NCBI GenBank assembly: GCA_030625685.1
Contig: DAOUQJ010000009.1
Span: 59,423-123,422 of the forward strand
DNA: 64,000 nt
DNA from: Oscillospiraceae bacterium
GTDB lineage: Bacteria; Bacillota; Clostridia; Oscillospirales; Oscillospiraceae
Direction: 5' to 3'
Shown here: in pieces, positions 54,024 to 61,565 of the stretch
Numbering within the stretch: the first letter of the stretch is position 1
How the letters are laid out: each line of letters starts with the position of its first letter
Notes under the pieces: model-generated
Seen by the model: only the letters and a program-made list of their open reading frames with translations
What the model was told of the DNA's origin: nothing
The model's database searches: none
Made by a program: the position numbers and the translations under genes

Positions 54024-54188
54024 GATAGCCCTCCGCAAATTCCTTTGCGACAAGCGAACAAATCTTATTTGTTCACCCAGCCTGATGATTAATGCAGCAA
54101 TCTATCAGCTTCGGCGTTGGCACCTTTCACTTCGTTCACCCTGCATGGTTATAAATAAAGTTACTTTTTACGCAACGCGCCTCTATCA
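54024..54188 (-). promoter_or_regulatory. Lysine riboswitch (L box)
   Basis: Reading leftwards from 54188, the aptamer begins GATAGAGGCGCG, continues with AGTAACTT, GTGAAAGG and the highly conserved CGCCGAAGC, contains the CATCAGGCTGGGTG helix, and closes with GGAGGGCTATC, which pairs with the first bases (P1). These match the B. subtilis lysC leader. It senses lysine and controls dapA-dapB-ddh-lysA. The part between aptamer and terminator (53955-54023) would form the alternative antiterminator. Confidence 0.95.
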
Positions 54189-54203
54189 CAATATATAATA
54201 TAC

Positions 54204-54232
54204 ATCATAAGCAATTAATGCTTCACTGTCAA
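54204..54232 (-). promoter_or_regulatory. Predicted promoter of the dap-lysA operon
   Basis: The minus strand has TTGACA (54227-54232), a 17-base spacer and TATGAT (54204-54209). The start point near 54198 lies about ten bases before the riboswitch aptamer. Confidence 0.72.
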
Positions 54233-54481
54233 GAAAAGATCGTTTATTTTTTTACCGAAAAATCAAGGCAATCACCCTCAGAAAATTGTTTATTCATGCA
54301 ATCACTGGTCTTTTTAGATCAAATTCGACGCATATTTGCACCATTACTTTAAGAATCAGTGAAAGATTCATATTCAGTGACAAAATTAATCTATACTATT
54401 TTGAAAGCAAATCAAAAATATAAGTACAAAAAGTCTTGCTAGATCAACTAAAATTCCCTATTAAAAACTACGAACAAAAAC
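54233..54481. other. AT-rich intergenic stretch, no gene seen
   Basis: Between the two divergent promoters the sequence is very AT-rich, with no convincing open frame, repeat or hairpin on either strand. Confidence 0.5.
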
Positions 54482-54510
54482 TTGACAATTTTCTACAACA
54501 GAAGTAAAAT
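54482..54510 (+). promoter_or_regulatory. Predicted promoter of the DUF5684 gene
   Basis: TTGACA (54482-54487), a 17-base spacer and TAAAAT (54505-54510). Transcription would begin near 54517, after the ATG at 54511, which supports the internal start at 54547. Confidence 0.72.
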
Positions 54511-54546
54511 ATGGTGCTAGCAATTTACGAGAAAGGAACACATATT

Positions 54547-54927
54547 ATGCCTGAACAACAATATTTCGATAGTATGATGGTAGCAATGCTATCTACTTAT
54601 TGGGTACTTTGGCTTGCCTTAGGGATTTTTCTTATTGTATGTACGTGGAAAATTTTTGAGAAAGCCGGTTTAGCAGGTTGGGAGAGCATCATCCCCATCT
54701 ATAATGCTTATTGCATGTATAAAATCACATGGGGAAATGGTTGGCTTTTTTTACTCACTTTCGTACCAATTGTCAATGTTATCATGGGTTTGGTAACCCT
54801 TTATAAATTGGCAGTTGTCTTCGGTAAAGGAATTGGATTTTTCTTAGGCTTACTCTTTTTACAGATTATCTTTTTTCCAATACTGGCTTTCGGAGATGCT
54901 GAGTATACTCCAAACTTTCCTACATAA
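54547..54927 (+). CDS. DUF5684-type integral membrane protein
   Basis: A 126-residue protein with about four hydrophobic segments (near residues 14-35, 62-75, 78-95, 98-115). The family stretch is FEKAGLAGWESIIPIYNAYCMYKI, here seen as the GLAGWESIIPIYN block, followed by GNGWLFLLTFVPIVN. Such proteins are common in Firmicutes and Bacteroidetes; some annotation pipelines wrongly label them signal peptidase I. No function is known. The start at ATG 54547 has AAAGGAACA upstream. It is a single gene with a near-consensus promoter, so it may be well expressed. Confidence 0.82.
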   Translation: MPEQQYFDSMMVAMLSTYWVLWLALGIFLIVCTWKIFEKAGLAGWESIIPIYNAYCMYKITWGNGWLFLLTFVPIVNVIMGLVTLYKLAVVFGKGIGFFLGLLFLQIIFFPILAFGDAEYTPNFPT

Positions 54928-54940
54928 TAATTTTCAACTC

Positions 54941-54980
54941 AAAACCGTCGCCTTGTTTTTTGCTTGGTGACGGTTTTCTA
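54941..54980 (+). terminator. Terminator after the DUF5684 gene
   Basis: A 12-bp stem with one G-T pair (54941-54952 with 54966-54977), T-rich loop, and a short T tail, 14 bases after the stop codon. Confidence 0.75.
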
Positions 54981-55285
54981 TATTAAATTCTCTCATTTTA
55001 TTTGAAAATAATGAACTCTGCGTGGAAAACTATGGAGTAATGTTCTACATTATCTGCAACAAACTTTTTAGATAGGTTCCATTCAAGTAGAAGAAATACT
55101 ACTTTTAGAATTGGTGTAAAGACTTGCTACGATAAAACATCCAATAGACTTTATCTGGATCATAAAGAATACCGGTATGATAGATTTCTTTAGGGGTAAA
55201 AGAAATTTCTATTAGTATATAAAAATCTTGGAATGTGTAATGGACAAGAAATTTTTGAAATATTCAAAATGGAATACCTGTATTT

Positions 55286-55453
55286 AGTTTTTACCACCCT
55301 ATATATGGTACACTGTGTGAAGATGTAATAGCTGCTAAATTCCAAAAAAATTTTGAGACAAATTTTTTCTAATATCTAGAATATTTAAGAGATGAATGGA
55401 ATGAAAATTATGACCCTATGTTGATACAACTTAGATATTCCTCCCCCAATTAA
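55286..55453 (+). pseudogene. Decayed coding fragment, family unknown
   Basis: A plus-strand frame of 56 codons broken by TAA at 55370-55372 reads like protein on both sides of the stop (for example YHPIYGTLCEDVIAAKF and then YLEYLRDEWNENYDPML), with charged and aromatic residues and coding-like base order. There is no start codon with a ribosome binding site. Protein-like phrases in other frames just upstream (from about 55110) suggest the original gene began there and has frameshifts. The surrounding 54980-55500 has no other gene. I do not recognise the family; chance remains possible. Confidence 0.3.
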
Positions 55454-55503
55454 GCAATATACATATCTATATAGTTTTAGCAGACTAATTAATACAACTA
55501 TAA

Positions 55504-56206
55504 TTATTTGGGCATTTCAATTTTGGATGGATACAATATAAAGTTTTGAGTGTGCTGAACAAATTTCATCCCAAATTTAGAGACAAGGATATCTTTTTCG
55601 GTTTTCCCTTCTAAATCTGCATAAGTTTCCTTCCACCAAATCGTGTGATATTTTCTAAAAGCCTAAGTGAAATTAGACGGTCAACTTGATAAAGCACCTT
55701 ATCATGCAATTTTTGTCCATTATTTGAATATGCATGCGTAGAACTTCATAATCTTTAATAAACATTTTGCGATTAGGATCAGCCAATTCGCATAAATCTT
55801 CCCAATTATATTCTTCATTTACATAAGCCTTAAATAATTCTGCAAACACTGCAGTTTAATTATCTTCAATATGTCTGTCTAATATTAGCATTACACGTTC
55901 AAGCTCTTTTTCTGCCTTTGATGGATTACGTTTACTAGTATCTTGGTATTTACTTATTTTTTGCTCAGATAAGGAACCATCATTAAATTTTGTTATAAAA
56001 ATAAGTGACTGTTTCAATAAATTACGTTCACGAATATTATAACCAAATTTGCATACACCATAAATTGTTTTAATAATAGGTACTAACTCTAATAAATCAG
56101 AATCAAAGATATGTCAATTTAATATTATCAATGTTTACAAGTTGTTGTGTAATTTAATATCCTTTTCAAATATTGTCTCTCTAACTACTGGCAAAATTTC
56201 AACCAT
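55504..56206 (-). pseudogene. Frameshifted remnant of a conserved unknown gene
   Basis: From ATG 56206, preceded by GGAAGGAAAG, 23 codons lead to a stop at 56135-56137. A shifted frame then carries a long protein-like stretch (KTIYGVCKFGYNIRERNLL, FITKFNDGSLSEQK, NPSKAEKELERVMLILDR), a TAA at 55856-55858, and more in the same frame (FAELFKAYVNEEYNWEDLCEL, here interrupted for brevity). Frame changes near 55720 and 55640 are needed to continue (KLHDKVLYQVDRLISLRLLEN, then ILVSKFGMKFVQHTQNF) to a natural stop at 55504-55506. The sum is about 234 codons. The parts resemble a conserved cytoplasmic protein seen scattered in Firmicutes and their mobile DNA; I cannot name it. At least three frameshifts and one stop mean it is inactive. 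Confidence 0.7.
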
Positions 56207-56402
56207 TACTTTCCTTCCTTTTAATTATTCTATAATTTTACATTGTTGCATGTCTATGAGCTAACGATTATTTTAGTTAATTCTTGTCCACACTAATTTC
56301 GTTGTATACGCTCATATTCATAAATATTTTCCCTATCCGTTTCAAATTAGCAAACTATTCCAAACCCTATTTCATATATTTTTCAATTCTGATATAAACA
56401 AA
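56207..56402. other. AT-rich stretch, no gene seen
   Basis: Upstream of the pseudogene and downstream of the tRNA terminator. Stops are dense in all frames, and no repeat, tRNA remnant or attachment-site duplication is visible by eye. Confidence 0.45.
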
Positions 56403-56438
56403 AGAAAAACCCTCAAAGCTACTGCTTCAAGGGTTTTC
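56403..56438 (-). terminator. Terminator of the tRNA operon
   Basis: A 14-base arm pair with G-U pairs (56424-56437 with 56406-56419) and a four-base loop, then a T-rich tail on the minus strand, directly after tRNA-Lys. Confidence 0.75.
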
Positions 56439-56440
56439 TA

Positions 56441-56516
56441 TGGTGACCCGTCCGCGACTCGAACGCGGGACACCCTGCTTAAAAGGCAGATGCTCTACCG
56501 ACTGAGCTAACGGGTC
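56441..56516 (-). tRNA. tRNA-Lys (anticodon TTT)
   Basis: A 76-base cloverleaf with encoded CCA. It starts GACCCGTTAGCTCAG, has the anticodon loop CTTTTAA and T-arm GTTCGAGTC, and the acceptor GACCCGT pairs with ACGGGTC. Last tRNA of a five-gene operon. Confidence 0.97.
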
Positions 56517-56540
56517 ATATCAATATGAAACTTAAGGAAA

Positions 56541-56615
56541 TGGCTGGGATGGTTGGACTCGAACCAACGAATGCGGGAGTCAAAGTCCCGTGCCTTACCA
56601 CTTGGCTACACCCCA
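56541..56615 (-). tRNA. tRNA-Gln (anticodon TTG)
   Basis: A 75-base cloverleaf with encoded CCA. It starts TGGGGTGTAGCCAAG, as usual for glutamine tRNAs, and has the anticodon loop CTTTGAC and T-arm GTTCGAGTC. Confidence 0.97.
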
Positions 56616-56655
56616 TCAAAATACTGTAAACAGAATCAAAAGATTCTCTTTTATG

Positions 56656-56732
56656 TGGGGTGGATAAAGGGATTCGAACCCTCGACCCCCGGAACCACAA
56701 TCCGGTGCTCTAACCAACTGAGCTATACCCAC
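56656..56732 (-). tRNA. tRNA-His (anticodon GTG)
   Basis: The cloverleaf starts GTGGGTATAGCTCAG, has the anticodon loop ATTGTGG and encoded CCA. A G is encoded just before base 1 (56733), opposite discriminator C; this is the G-1 that histidyl-tRNA synthetase needs. Confidence 0.97.
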
Positions 56733-56750
56733 CATACCTGCTAAAAATAA

Positions 56751-56827
<77 letters not shown>

Positions 56828-56830
56828 ATA

Positions 56831-56904
56831 TGGAGCGGGTGATGGGAATCGAACCCACGCGACCAGCTTGGAAGGCTGGGATTCTACCATTGAACTACAC
56901 CCGC
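56831..56904 (-). tRNA. tRNA-Gly (anticodon TCC)
   Basis: A 74-base cloverleaf with encoded CCA. It starts GCGGGTGTAGTTCAA, has the anticodon loop CTTCCAA and T-arm GTTCGATTC. It is only three bases ahead of tRNA-Arg, and first in the operon. Confidence 0.97.
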
Positions 56905-56944
56905 ATCGGTGTTGCTAGGATGTGTTGTTGTTTTCAGCTTGTAT

Positions 56945-56973
56945 ATATTATCATGTATTCTTTAAGCTGTCAA
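56945..56973 (-). promoter_or_regulatory. Predicted promoter of the tRNA operon
   Basis: The minus strand has TTGACA (56968-56973), a 17-base spacer and TAATAT (56945-56950), about 35 bases before tRNA-Gly. No other promoter-like site lies between the tRNA genes. Confidence 0.75.
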
Positions 56974-57070
56974 CAGGTTTTTTCAATTTTTTTAAAAATT
57001 TTTGAAATTAATTTAATCTTAGAACTTCACAGTCAAAAAACATCATAATAAATATGCGTTTTGTGACGTG

Positions 57071-57109
57071 GTGTTCAAACAAAGCTCAAAACTCGCTTTG
57101 CCTGAACAC
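57071..57109. repeat. 13-bp imperfect hairpin without T-run
   Basis: GTGTTCA (57071-57077) pairs with TGAACAC (57103-57109) and CAAAGC (57080-57085) with GCTTTG (57095-57100), leaving a 2x2 internal bulge and a nine-base loop. It lies nine bases after the stop of the 70-residue gene and may act as its transcript end or RNA stabiliser. The lack of a T-run argues against a normal terminator. Confidence 0.45.
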
Positions 57110-57117
57110 CTGCATTA

Positions 57118-57330
57118 TTATAGTTTTTTTAGCTCCTTTAGTATCTCTTGAATATGTTTGGCTGGAACATATGCAGAAATAAGCTTTATGGCCCTTTCTA
57201 GCGTCATAGAACCTGATTGAAGTACAATTGGTATTCGAAATGCCTCTGGATAACGTTTTTGAATTATATCGCGTGCTACCGGATTATCTAACAGTTCTTT
57301 CACTGTAATTTGATTGTTTCTCAAATCCAT
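57118..57330 (-). CDS. 70-residue conserved-looking protein, unknown function
   Basis: A short soluble protein: MDLRNNQITVKELLDNPVAR, then a central IPIVLQSGSMTLERAIKLI and a Lys-rich helical end. The ATG has GGGAGGTGA at good spacing, which makes it a credible gene. The pattern of a short strand, a DNP helix and a final amphipathic helix resembles small domains appended to some Firmicute enzymes, but I cannot name a family. It is divergent from the DUF1540 gene, with about 115 bases between them. Confidence 0.65.
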   Translation of the reverse strand: MDLRNNQITVKELLDNPVARDIIQKRYPEAFRIPIVLQSGSMTLERAIKLISAYVPAKHIQEILKELKKL

Positions 57331-57446
57331 AAAGTCACCTCCCGTTTATTCTATGCACTATCTCATTGAAATGGTTTCAGTAACTTTTGAATATTTTTAA
57401 CTCACTAACTACATAATAATCTTATCATCTAAAAGGAGGTGACCTC

Positions 57447-57626
57447 ATGAACTTAACATCAAATAAAAGCATTTCTTGCACAGTTTCTTCTTGTGAGCAT
57501 CACAATCGAAGTGATAACGCATGTTTGCTTAATTCAATACAAGTAGGACGCTGTGGACCTACAACAAGTAGTTCTGCTTGTACTGAGTGTGATTCATTTC
57601 AATTGAAAAAGACAATTGGTCAATAA
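57447..57626 (+). CDS. DUF1540 small cysteine-rich protein (59 residues)
   Basis: A 59-codon frame from ATG 57447, preceded by AAAAGGAGGTGA, to TAA 57624-57626. The DUF1540 pattern is evident: CTVSSCEHH at residues 11-19, then NACLLNSIQVG and finally ACTECDSFQLK. Of its six cysteines (11, 16, 26, 36, 45, 48), four or five fit the family's presumed metal site. DUF1540 proteins are common in Clostridia, and no function is proved; metal binding is a reasonable guess. It is immediately followed by a hairpin shared with the rnf operon end. It is easily missed because of its length. Confidence 0.82.
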   Translation: MNLTSNKSISCTVSSCEHHNRSDNACLLNSIQVGRCGPTTSSSACTECDSFQLKKTIGQ

Positions 57627-57630
57627 ATAA

Positions 57631-57660
57631 AAAGCCGAGACAGAATACACTGTCTCGGCA
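57631..57660 (-). terminator. Terminator of the rnf operon
   Basis: A perfect 10-bp GC-rich stem (57634-57643 with 57650-57659) with a six-base loop. The minus-strand T-run shows it ends the rnf transcript 33 bases after rnfB. It may also stop DUF1540 transcription. Confidence 0.88.
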
Positions 57661-57692
57661 TAATTATAAAATAGTTCAAAATTAAAGACTGA

Positions 57693-58667
57693 TTAATCTG
57701 TATTTTTAGGATCAGTAATTTTCTTTTGAGCGTGGCGTTCTGCTTTCTTTTGCATCATTTCAGCTGGTGTATCATTACCTTTGTTGATTGGAGCATTACG
57801 AACACCGTCTGACATTGGTTTTGCATCTTTTTTAGCCTCTGGTGCCTTTTTAGGTGCCTTGTCAGGAACTACACCATCAATTGTGATGGTTCCACGTGGA
57901 CACGCCTTTGCACAAAGACCACAGCCAATACAAATGTCATAATTTATTCTTGCGATATTATCTACCACTGTAATTGCGCCTTCTTTTGGACATGCTTTCA
58001 CACACAAATTACAAGCGATACAGCCATCATCACAAGATTTACGAACGACAGCAGCTTTATCAGTTGAGTTACATCTAACAGCAACATGACGTTTTGTTTT
58101 AAGTGGTACCATATGAATTAGGTCACGTGGGCACACTTCCACACATTGAACACAACCTACACATGCATCAGGATCGACTACAGCAACACCATCAATAACA
58201 TTAATAGCATCGAATTGACAAACAGATACACATGTTGCGCCACCTAAGCAGCCGTGAGTACACTGCAAAGGACCCGCAGATACTCTAGAAATTGCACGAC
58301 AATCATTCAATCCTACATAGTCATATCGTGTCTTATCACAACCGTGGCCACTACATAAAACTTCTGCGACTTTACGAGCGCCGACTTCTGCCGTAACACC
58401 CATAATTTCACCAATTTGAGCGGCTAGCTCTGCACCACCAGGTGTACACGCTGTGACAGGAGCAATTCCTTTTACAACTGCTGTTGCATAACCACTACAA
58501 CCTGGATATCCACAGCCACCACAGTTAGCACCAGGTAGAATTGCAGAAATTTCTTCTTCTCGAGGGTCTTTCTCAACGGCAAAGACTTTTGAAGCAAACG
58601 CCAAAATACTGCCAAAAATGACACCTAACACTCCAAGTACAACTGGAGCCATAATTGTTTGAGTCAT
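57693..58667 (-). CDS. rnfB: Rnf complex subunit RnfB (iron-sulfur protein)
   Basis: RnfB is the entry point for electrons from reduced ferredoxin into the Rnf complex. The 324-residue protein has an N-terminal membrane helix, the Fe-S domain GANCGGCGYPGCSGYA near residue 50, and a ferredoxin array of CxxCxxCxxxCP motifs (CVGCVQCVEVCP, CIACNLCVKACP, CIGCGLCAKACP) in residues 150-270. The C-terminal ~50 residues are Lys/Asp/Pro-rich and probably unstructured. Last gene of the operon, 18 bases after rnfA. Confidence 0.96.
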   Translation of the reverse strand: MTQTIMAPVVLGVLGVIFGSILAFASKVFAVEKDPREEEISAILPGANCGGCGYPGCSGYATAVVKGIAPVTACTPGGAELAAQIGEIMGVTAEVGARKVAEVLCSGHGCDKTRYDYVGLNDCRAISRVSAGPLQCTHGCLGGATCVSVCQFDAINVIDGVAVVDPDACVGCVQCVEVCPRDLIHMVPLKTKRHVAVRCNSTDKAAVVRKSCDDGCIACNLCVKACPKEGAITVVDNIARINYDICIGCGLCAKACPRGTITIDGVVPDKAPKKAPEAKKDAKPMSDGVRNAPINKGNDTPAEMMQKKAERHAQKKITDPKNTD

Positions 58668-58685
58668 ACTAATCTTGCCTCCTCA

Positions 58686-59264
58686 TCAAATGCTCAAGCC
58701 AGAGAATCCCATAAATACCAAAGCCAAAAGGCTGGCAGTTACAAGAGCAATAGGGAATCCCTCAAAGCTCTTTGGACACTCAGCAAATTCCAAACGTTCA
58801 CGGAGACTAGCAAACAATACAATCGCAATCAGGAAGCCAATACCACCTGTTAGACCATATGTGATGCTTTCAATAAAATTGTATTTGTTTTGTGCGTTTT
58901 GCAATACAACACCCATAACTGCACAGTTAGTTGTAATAAGTGGTAAGAATACCCCCAACGCTTCATACAGAGATGGCATTGCTTTTTGCAAAAACATTTC
59001 AACAAATTGAACTAATGACGCAATAACCAAGATAAATGCTACTGTTTGCATAAACTGAAGGTTATTTGCTTCTAAAAACAAGTTGATTGGATAACAAACT
59101 GTTGCAGCTACGCCCATAACAAAGATAACAGCCATACCCATACCCAAGGCAGTGTCAACTTTCTTAGAAACACCCATAAATGGACAAATTCCTAAGAATT
59201 GAGAAAGAATTAAGTTATTGGCAAGAATTGCAGCTACTGCAATAGAAAATAATTGTGAACTCAT
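58686..59264 (-). CDS. rnfA: Rnf complex membrane subunit RnfA
   Basis: An integral membrane subunit that with RnfE forms the core carrying a 2Fe-2S cluster within the membrane. The 192 residues have about six helices; the start shows NNLILSQFLGICPFMGVSKK with the cluster Cys (GICPF), and a second Cys lies in ITTNCAVMGVVL near residue 110. It overlaps the rnfE stop by one base (TAATG), so translation is coupled. Confidence 0.96.
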   Translation of the reverse strand: MSSQLFSIAVAAILANNLILSQFLGICPFMGVSKKVDTALGMGMAVIFVMGVAATVCYPINLFLEANNLQFMQTVAFILVIASLVQFVEMFLQKAMPSLYEALGVFLPLITTNCAVMGVVLQNAQNKYNFIESITYGLTGGIGFLIAIVLFASLRERLEFAECPKSFEGFPIALVTASLLALVFMGFSGLSI

Positions 59265-59893
59265 TAGTTAGCTTCCTCCTTCTTAGGTCTATTGACAAAA
59301 TATTGGAACATAGCAATCATAATACCTAATGTTAAGAAGCCACCAACTGGTAGAATCATACCAAGAGCCACAACATCTTCAGAGAGAATGCGGTAGCCTT
59401 CACCACCATTGAGTAGACCTGCACCAAACGTACCAGCGCCCAACAATTCACGTGCAATACACATTGCAACCAGTGCAACCATATTACCGAACCCTTGACA
59501 AATACCGTCCCATGCTGCTGCTCCTACTGTGTTTTTGGATGCAAAACCTTCTGCTCGTCCCAAAATAATACAGTTAACAACAATCAGTGGAATAAAAAGA
59601 CCTAAGCTTTCTGATAGCGCTGGAACAAATCCCTTCACTACCAAATCAACTATTGTAACGAAACTTGCAATTACGACGATATAACAAGCAATACGTACTT
59701 TACTTGGAATAATTCTTCTAAGCAAGGATATAACCACGTTAGCACATGTTAAAATCAACATAACAGATAATCCCATGCCAATACCATTGAACATGGTCGT
59801 TGTAATCGCGAGAATAGGACACATACCTAACAACTGTACCCATACTGGGTTCTGGGTGACTAAGCCTTCCCAAAATTGTTTTTTCACATTCAC
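59264..59893 (-). CDS. rnfE: Rnf complex membrane subunit RnfE
   Basis: Homologue of RnfA with opposite membrane orientation. The 209 residues contain NPVWVQLLGMCPILAITTT with the cluster Cys near residue 25 and PLIVVNCIILGRAEGFASK near 107. It is 12 bases after rnfG. The RnfA/RnfE pair is shared with Na+-translocating NADH:quinone reductases, but the operon here is Rnf because it includes RnfB. Confidence 0.96.
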   Translation of the reverse strand: MNVKKQFWEGLVTQNPVWVQLLGMCPILAITTTMFNGIGMGLSVMLILTCANVVISLLRRIIPSKVRIACYIVVIASFVTIVDLVVKGFVPALSESLGLFIPLIVVNCIILGRAEGFASKNTVGAAAWDGICQGFGNMVALVAMCIARELLGAGTFGAGLLNGGEGYRILSEDVVALGMILPVGGFLTLGIMIAMFQYFVNRPKKEEAN

Positions 59894-59905
59894 AACATTA
59901 CCTCC

Positions 59906-60499
59906 TTATTCCATGGATGCCGCGACTGCACGTGCAGCGTTGACACCAACACAGACAGCTCTAGAGGTGATAGTTGAACCTGTAATGCTCTCAATGATGC
60001 CTCCATCTTTGGTCACCAATACATCGTCCTGTTCACCTATAAACTGTGCTTGCCATTCGGGTTTAGTTGCATTTGCACCAAGTCCAGATGTCTCTGCATG
60101 GTTAATAATAGCAATCCCAGTTATGGTTCCATCAAAACTGATTCCAGCCATCATGTCAATGGCACCACTAAATCCTGATGGCGCAACTTGGACAACATAC
60201 CCTTGATCAAGTGCTGCATATACAGCAGTAACGATAGAATTATCACTTTGGAAATCTTCAAGCAATTCATATTCATCAGCAGGCAATACCTGTTTAAGTG
60301 AATTTTGAATTTTCAACTCTGTGTTAGCCGCGATTGCAGGTGCAGTTATCTTATTTACCATACCAAGGGAAAATGCCATGACAAAACAGATTATTGCCAA
60401 AACCATTACAAGTCGTATCATGCCTGGTTCTTTTTTGCCTTCAGTATTCTTTGTTTCATCAACAATCTCGTCTACTTTAGTTTCTACTTCAGTACTCAT
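59906..60499 (-). CDS. rnfG: Rnf complex FMN-binding subunit RnfG
   Basis: RnfG carries covalently bound FMN on the outer face of the membrane. The 197 residues have a charged cytoplasmic head, one membrane helix (about residues 27-48), and the FMN-binding domain ending with GGIIESITGSTITSRAV, where the threonine in the S(T)xTxT-like motif (SITGSTIT) is the attachment site. It overlaps the rnfD stop by four bases. Confidence 0.95.
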   Translation of the reverse strand: MSTEVETKVDEIVDETKNTEGKKEPGMIRLVMVLAIICFVMAFSLGMVNKITAPAIAANTELKIQNSLKQVLPADEYELLEDFQSDNSIVTAVYAALDQGYVVQVAPSGFSGAIDMMAGISFDGTITGIAIINHAETSGLGANATKPEWQAQFIGEQDDVLVTKDGGIIESITGSTITSRAVCVGVNAARAVAASME

Positions 60500-61551
60500 G
60501 ATCCTGCTCCCTCCTTCGCTGCTAATTTGTCTGCTTTAGCTTTTGCTTTTGCTGCATTTTTCATTTCCTTTGTCACACCATAACGTGGAGGCATTGCATA
60601 TTGGTCAATAATCCATACACAAACATTCATCAAAAGAATTGCATAGCTAACACCTTCAGGGTATCCACCGAAATAACGGATGAACACAGTGAAAACACCA
60701 CAGCCTATAGCATATATAATTTCACCTCTAGGGGTATTGGGGCTAGTCACATAGTCTGTTGCCATAAAGACTGCACCAATGATCAAACCGCCACCAAAGA
60801 TTTCATATAACATCCAAGTGAGATTGCCATCGCCTCTTGGGAAAATAAACGTTAGTACCGCTACTGTCAAAATATAGACTACTGGTATACGTTTACGCAT
60901 GACACCACGGAAAACCAAATATAATCCACCGATTAATAACATAAGAGCAGATGTTTCACCTACACAACCACCTACATTACCGATAAATGCATCCCATAGG
61001 GATCTGTCTTCAGGTAAAATACCACTTTTCATGTAATCTGATGCTAATATGGTTGCACCTGTGACCACATCTACATTGTCACCGACTATAGATGCCCAAA
61101 ACTCTTTGCCTGGTTTTACCCAGGTTGTCATCGGTACAGGGTAAGAAAGCATCAAAAAAGCACGGCCAGCCAAAGCTGGGTTTAGAAAGTTTGTTCCCAA
61201 ACCTCCGAATAATTGCTTTACGAGAACAATCGCAAAAAAGTCTCCAATTAGAATCATCCAATATGGTAAAGTAACTGGACAAACAAAAACTAGTAAAATA
61301 CCAGTAATAACTGCAGAATAATCTCCAATTGTCACAGGCTTTTTCATGGCTTTTTGATATGCCCATTCAAAAAACACGCAGCCCAATACTGATACTAAAG
61401 TTGTAGTTAATGCACGTGGTCCGAAGAAGTAGACTGACATGCACAATGCAGGAATTAGTGCAATTACAACATCCACCATCAGGCTTCTTGTCCCAACAGG
61501 CGACACCGCATGTGGAGAAGAAGCTACGCTATATTTATGTTGTTCACTCAT
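60496..61551 (-). CDS. rnfD: Rnf complex membrane subunit RnfD
   Basis: RnfD is a polytopic subunit with covalent FMN and is implicated in ion movement. The 351 residues have about nine helices. Visible signatures are the start region PHAVSPVGTRSLMVDVVIAL, LFGGLGTNFLNPALAGRAFL near residue 110, the FMN threonine motif VVTGATILAS near 165, and TDYVTSPNTPRGEIIY near 267. Fourteen bases separate it from rnfC. Confidence 0.95.
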   Translation of the reverse strand: MSEQHKYSVASSPHAVSPVGTRSLMVDVVIALIPALCMSVYFFGPRALTTTLVSVLGCVFFEWAYQKAMKKPVTIGDYSAVITGILLVFVCPVTLPYWMILIGDFFAIVLVKQLFGGLGTNFLNPALAGRAFLMLSYPVPMTTWVKPGKEFWASIVGDNVDVVTGATILASDYMKSGILPEDRSLWDAFIGNVGGCVGETSALMLLIGGLYLVFRGVMRKRIPVVYILTVAVLTFIFPRGDGNLTWMLYEIFGGGLIIGAVFMATDYVTSPNTPRGEIIYAIGCGVFTVFIRYFGGYPEGVSYAILLMNVCVWIIDQYAMPPRYGVTKEMKNAAKAKAKADKLAAKEGAGS

Positions 61552-61565
61552 TCGATATCTCCCCC

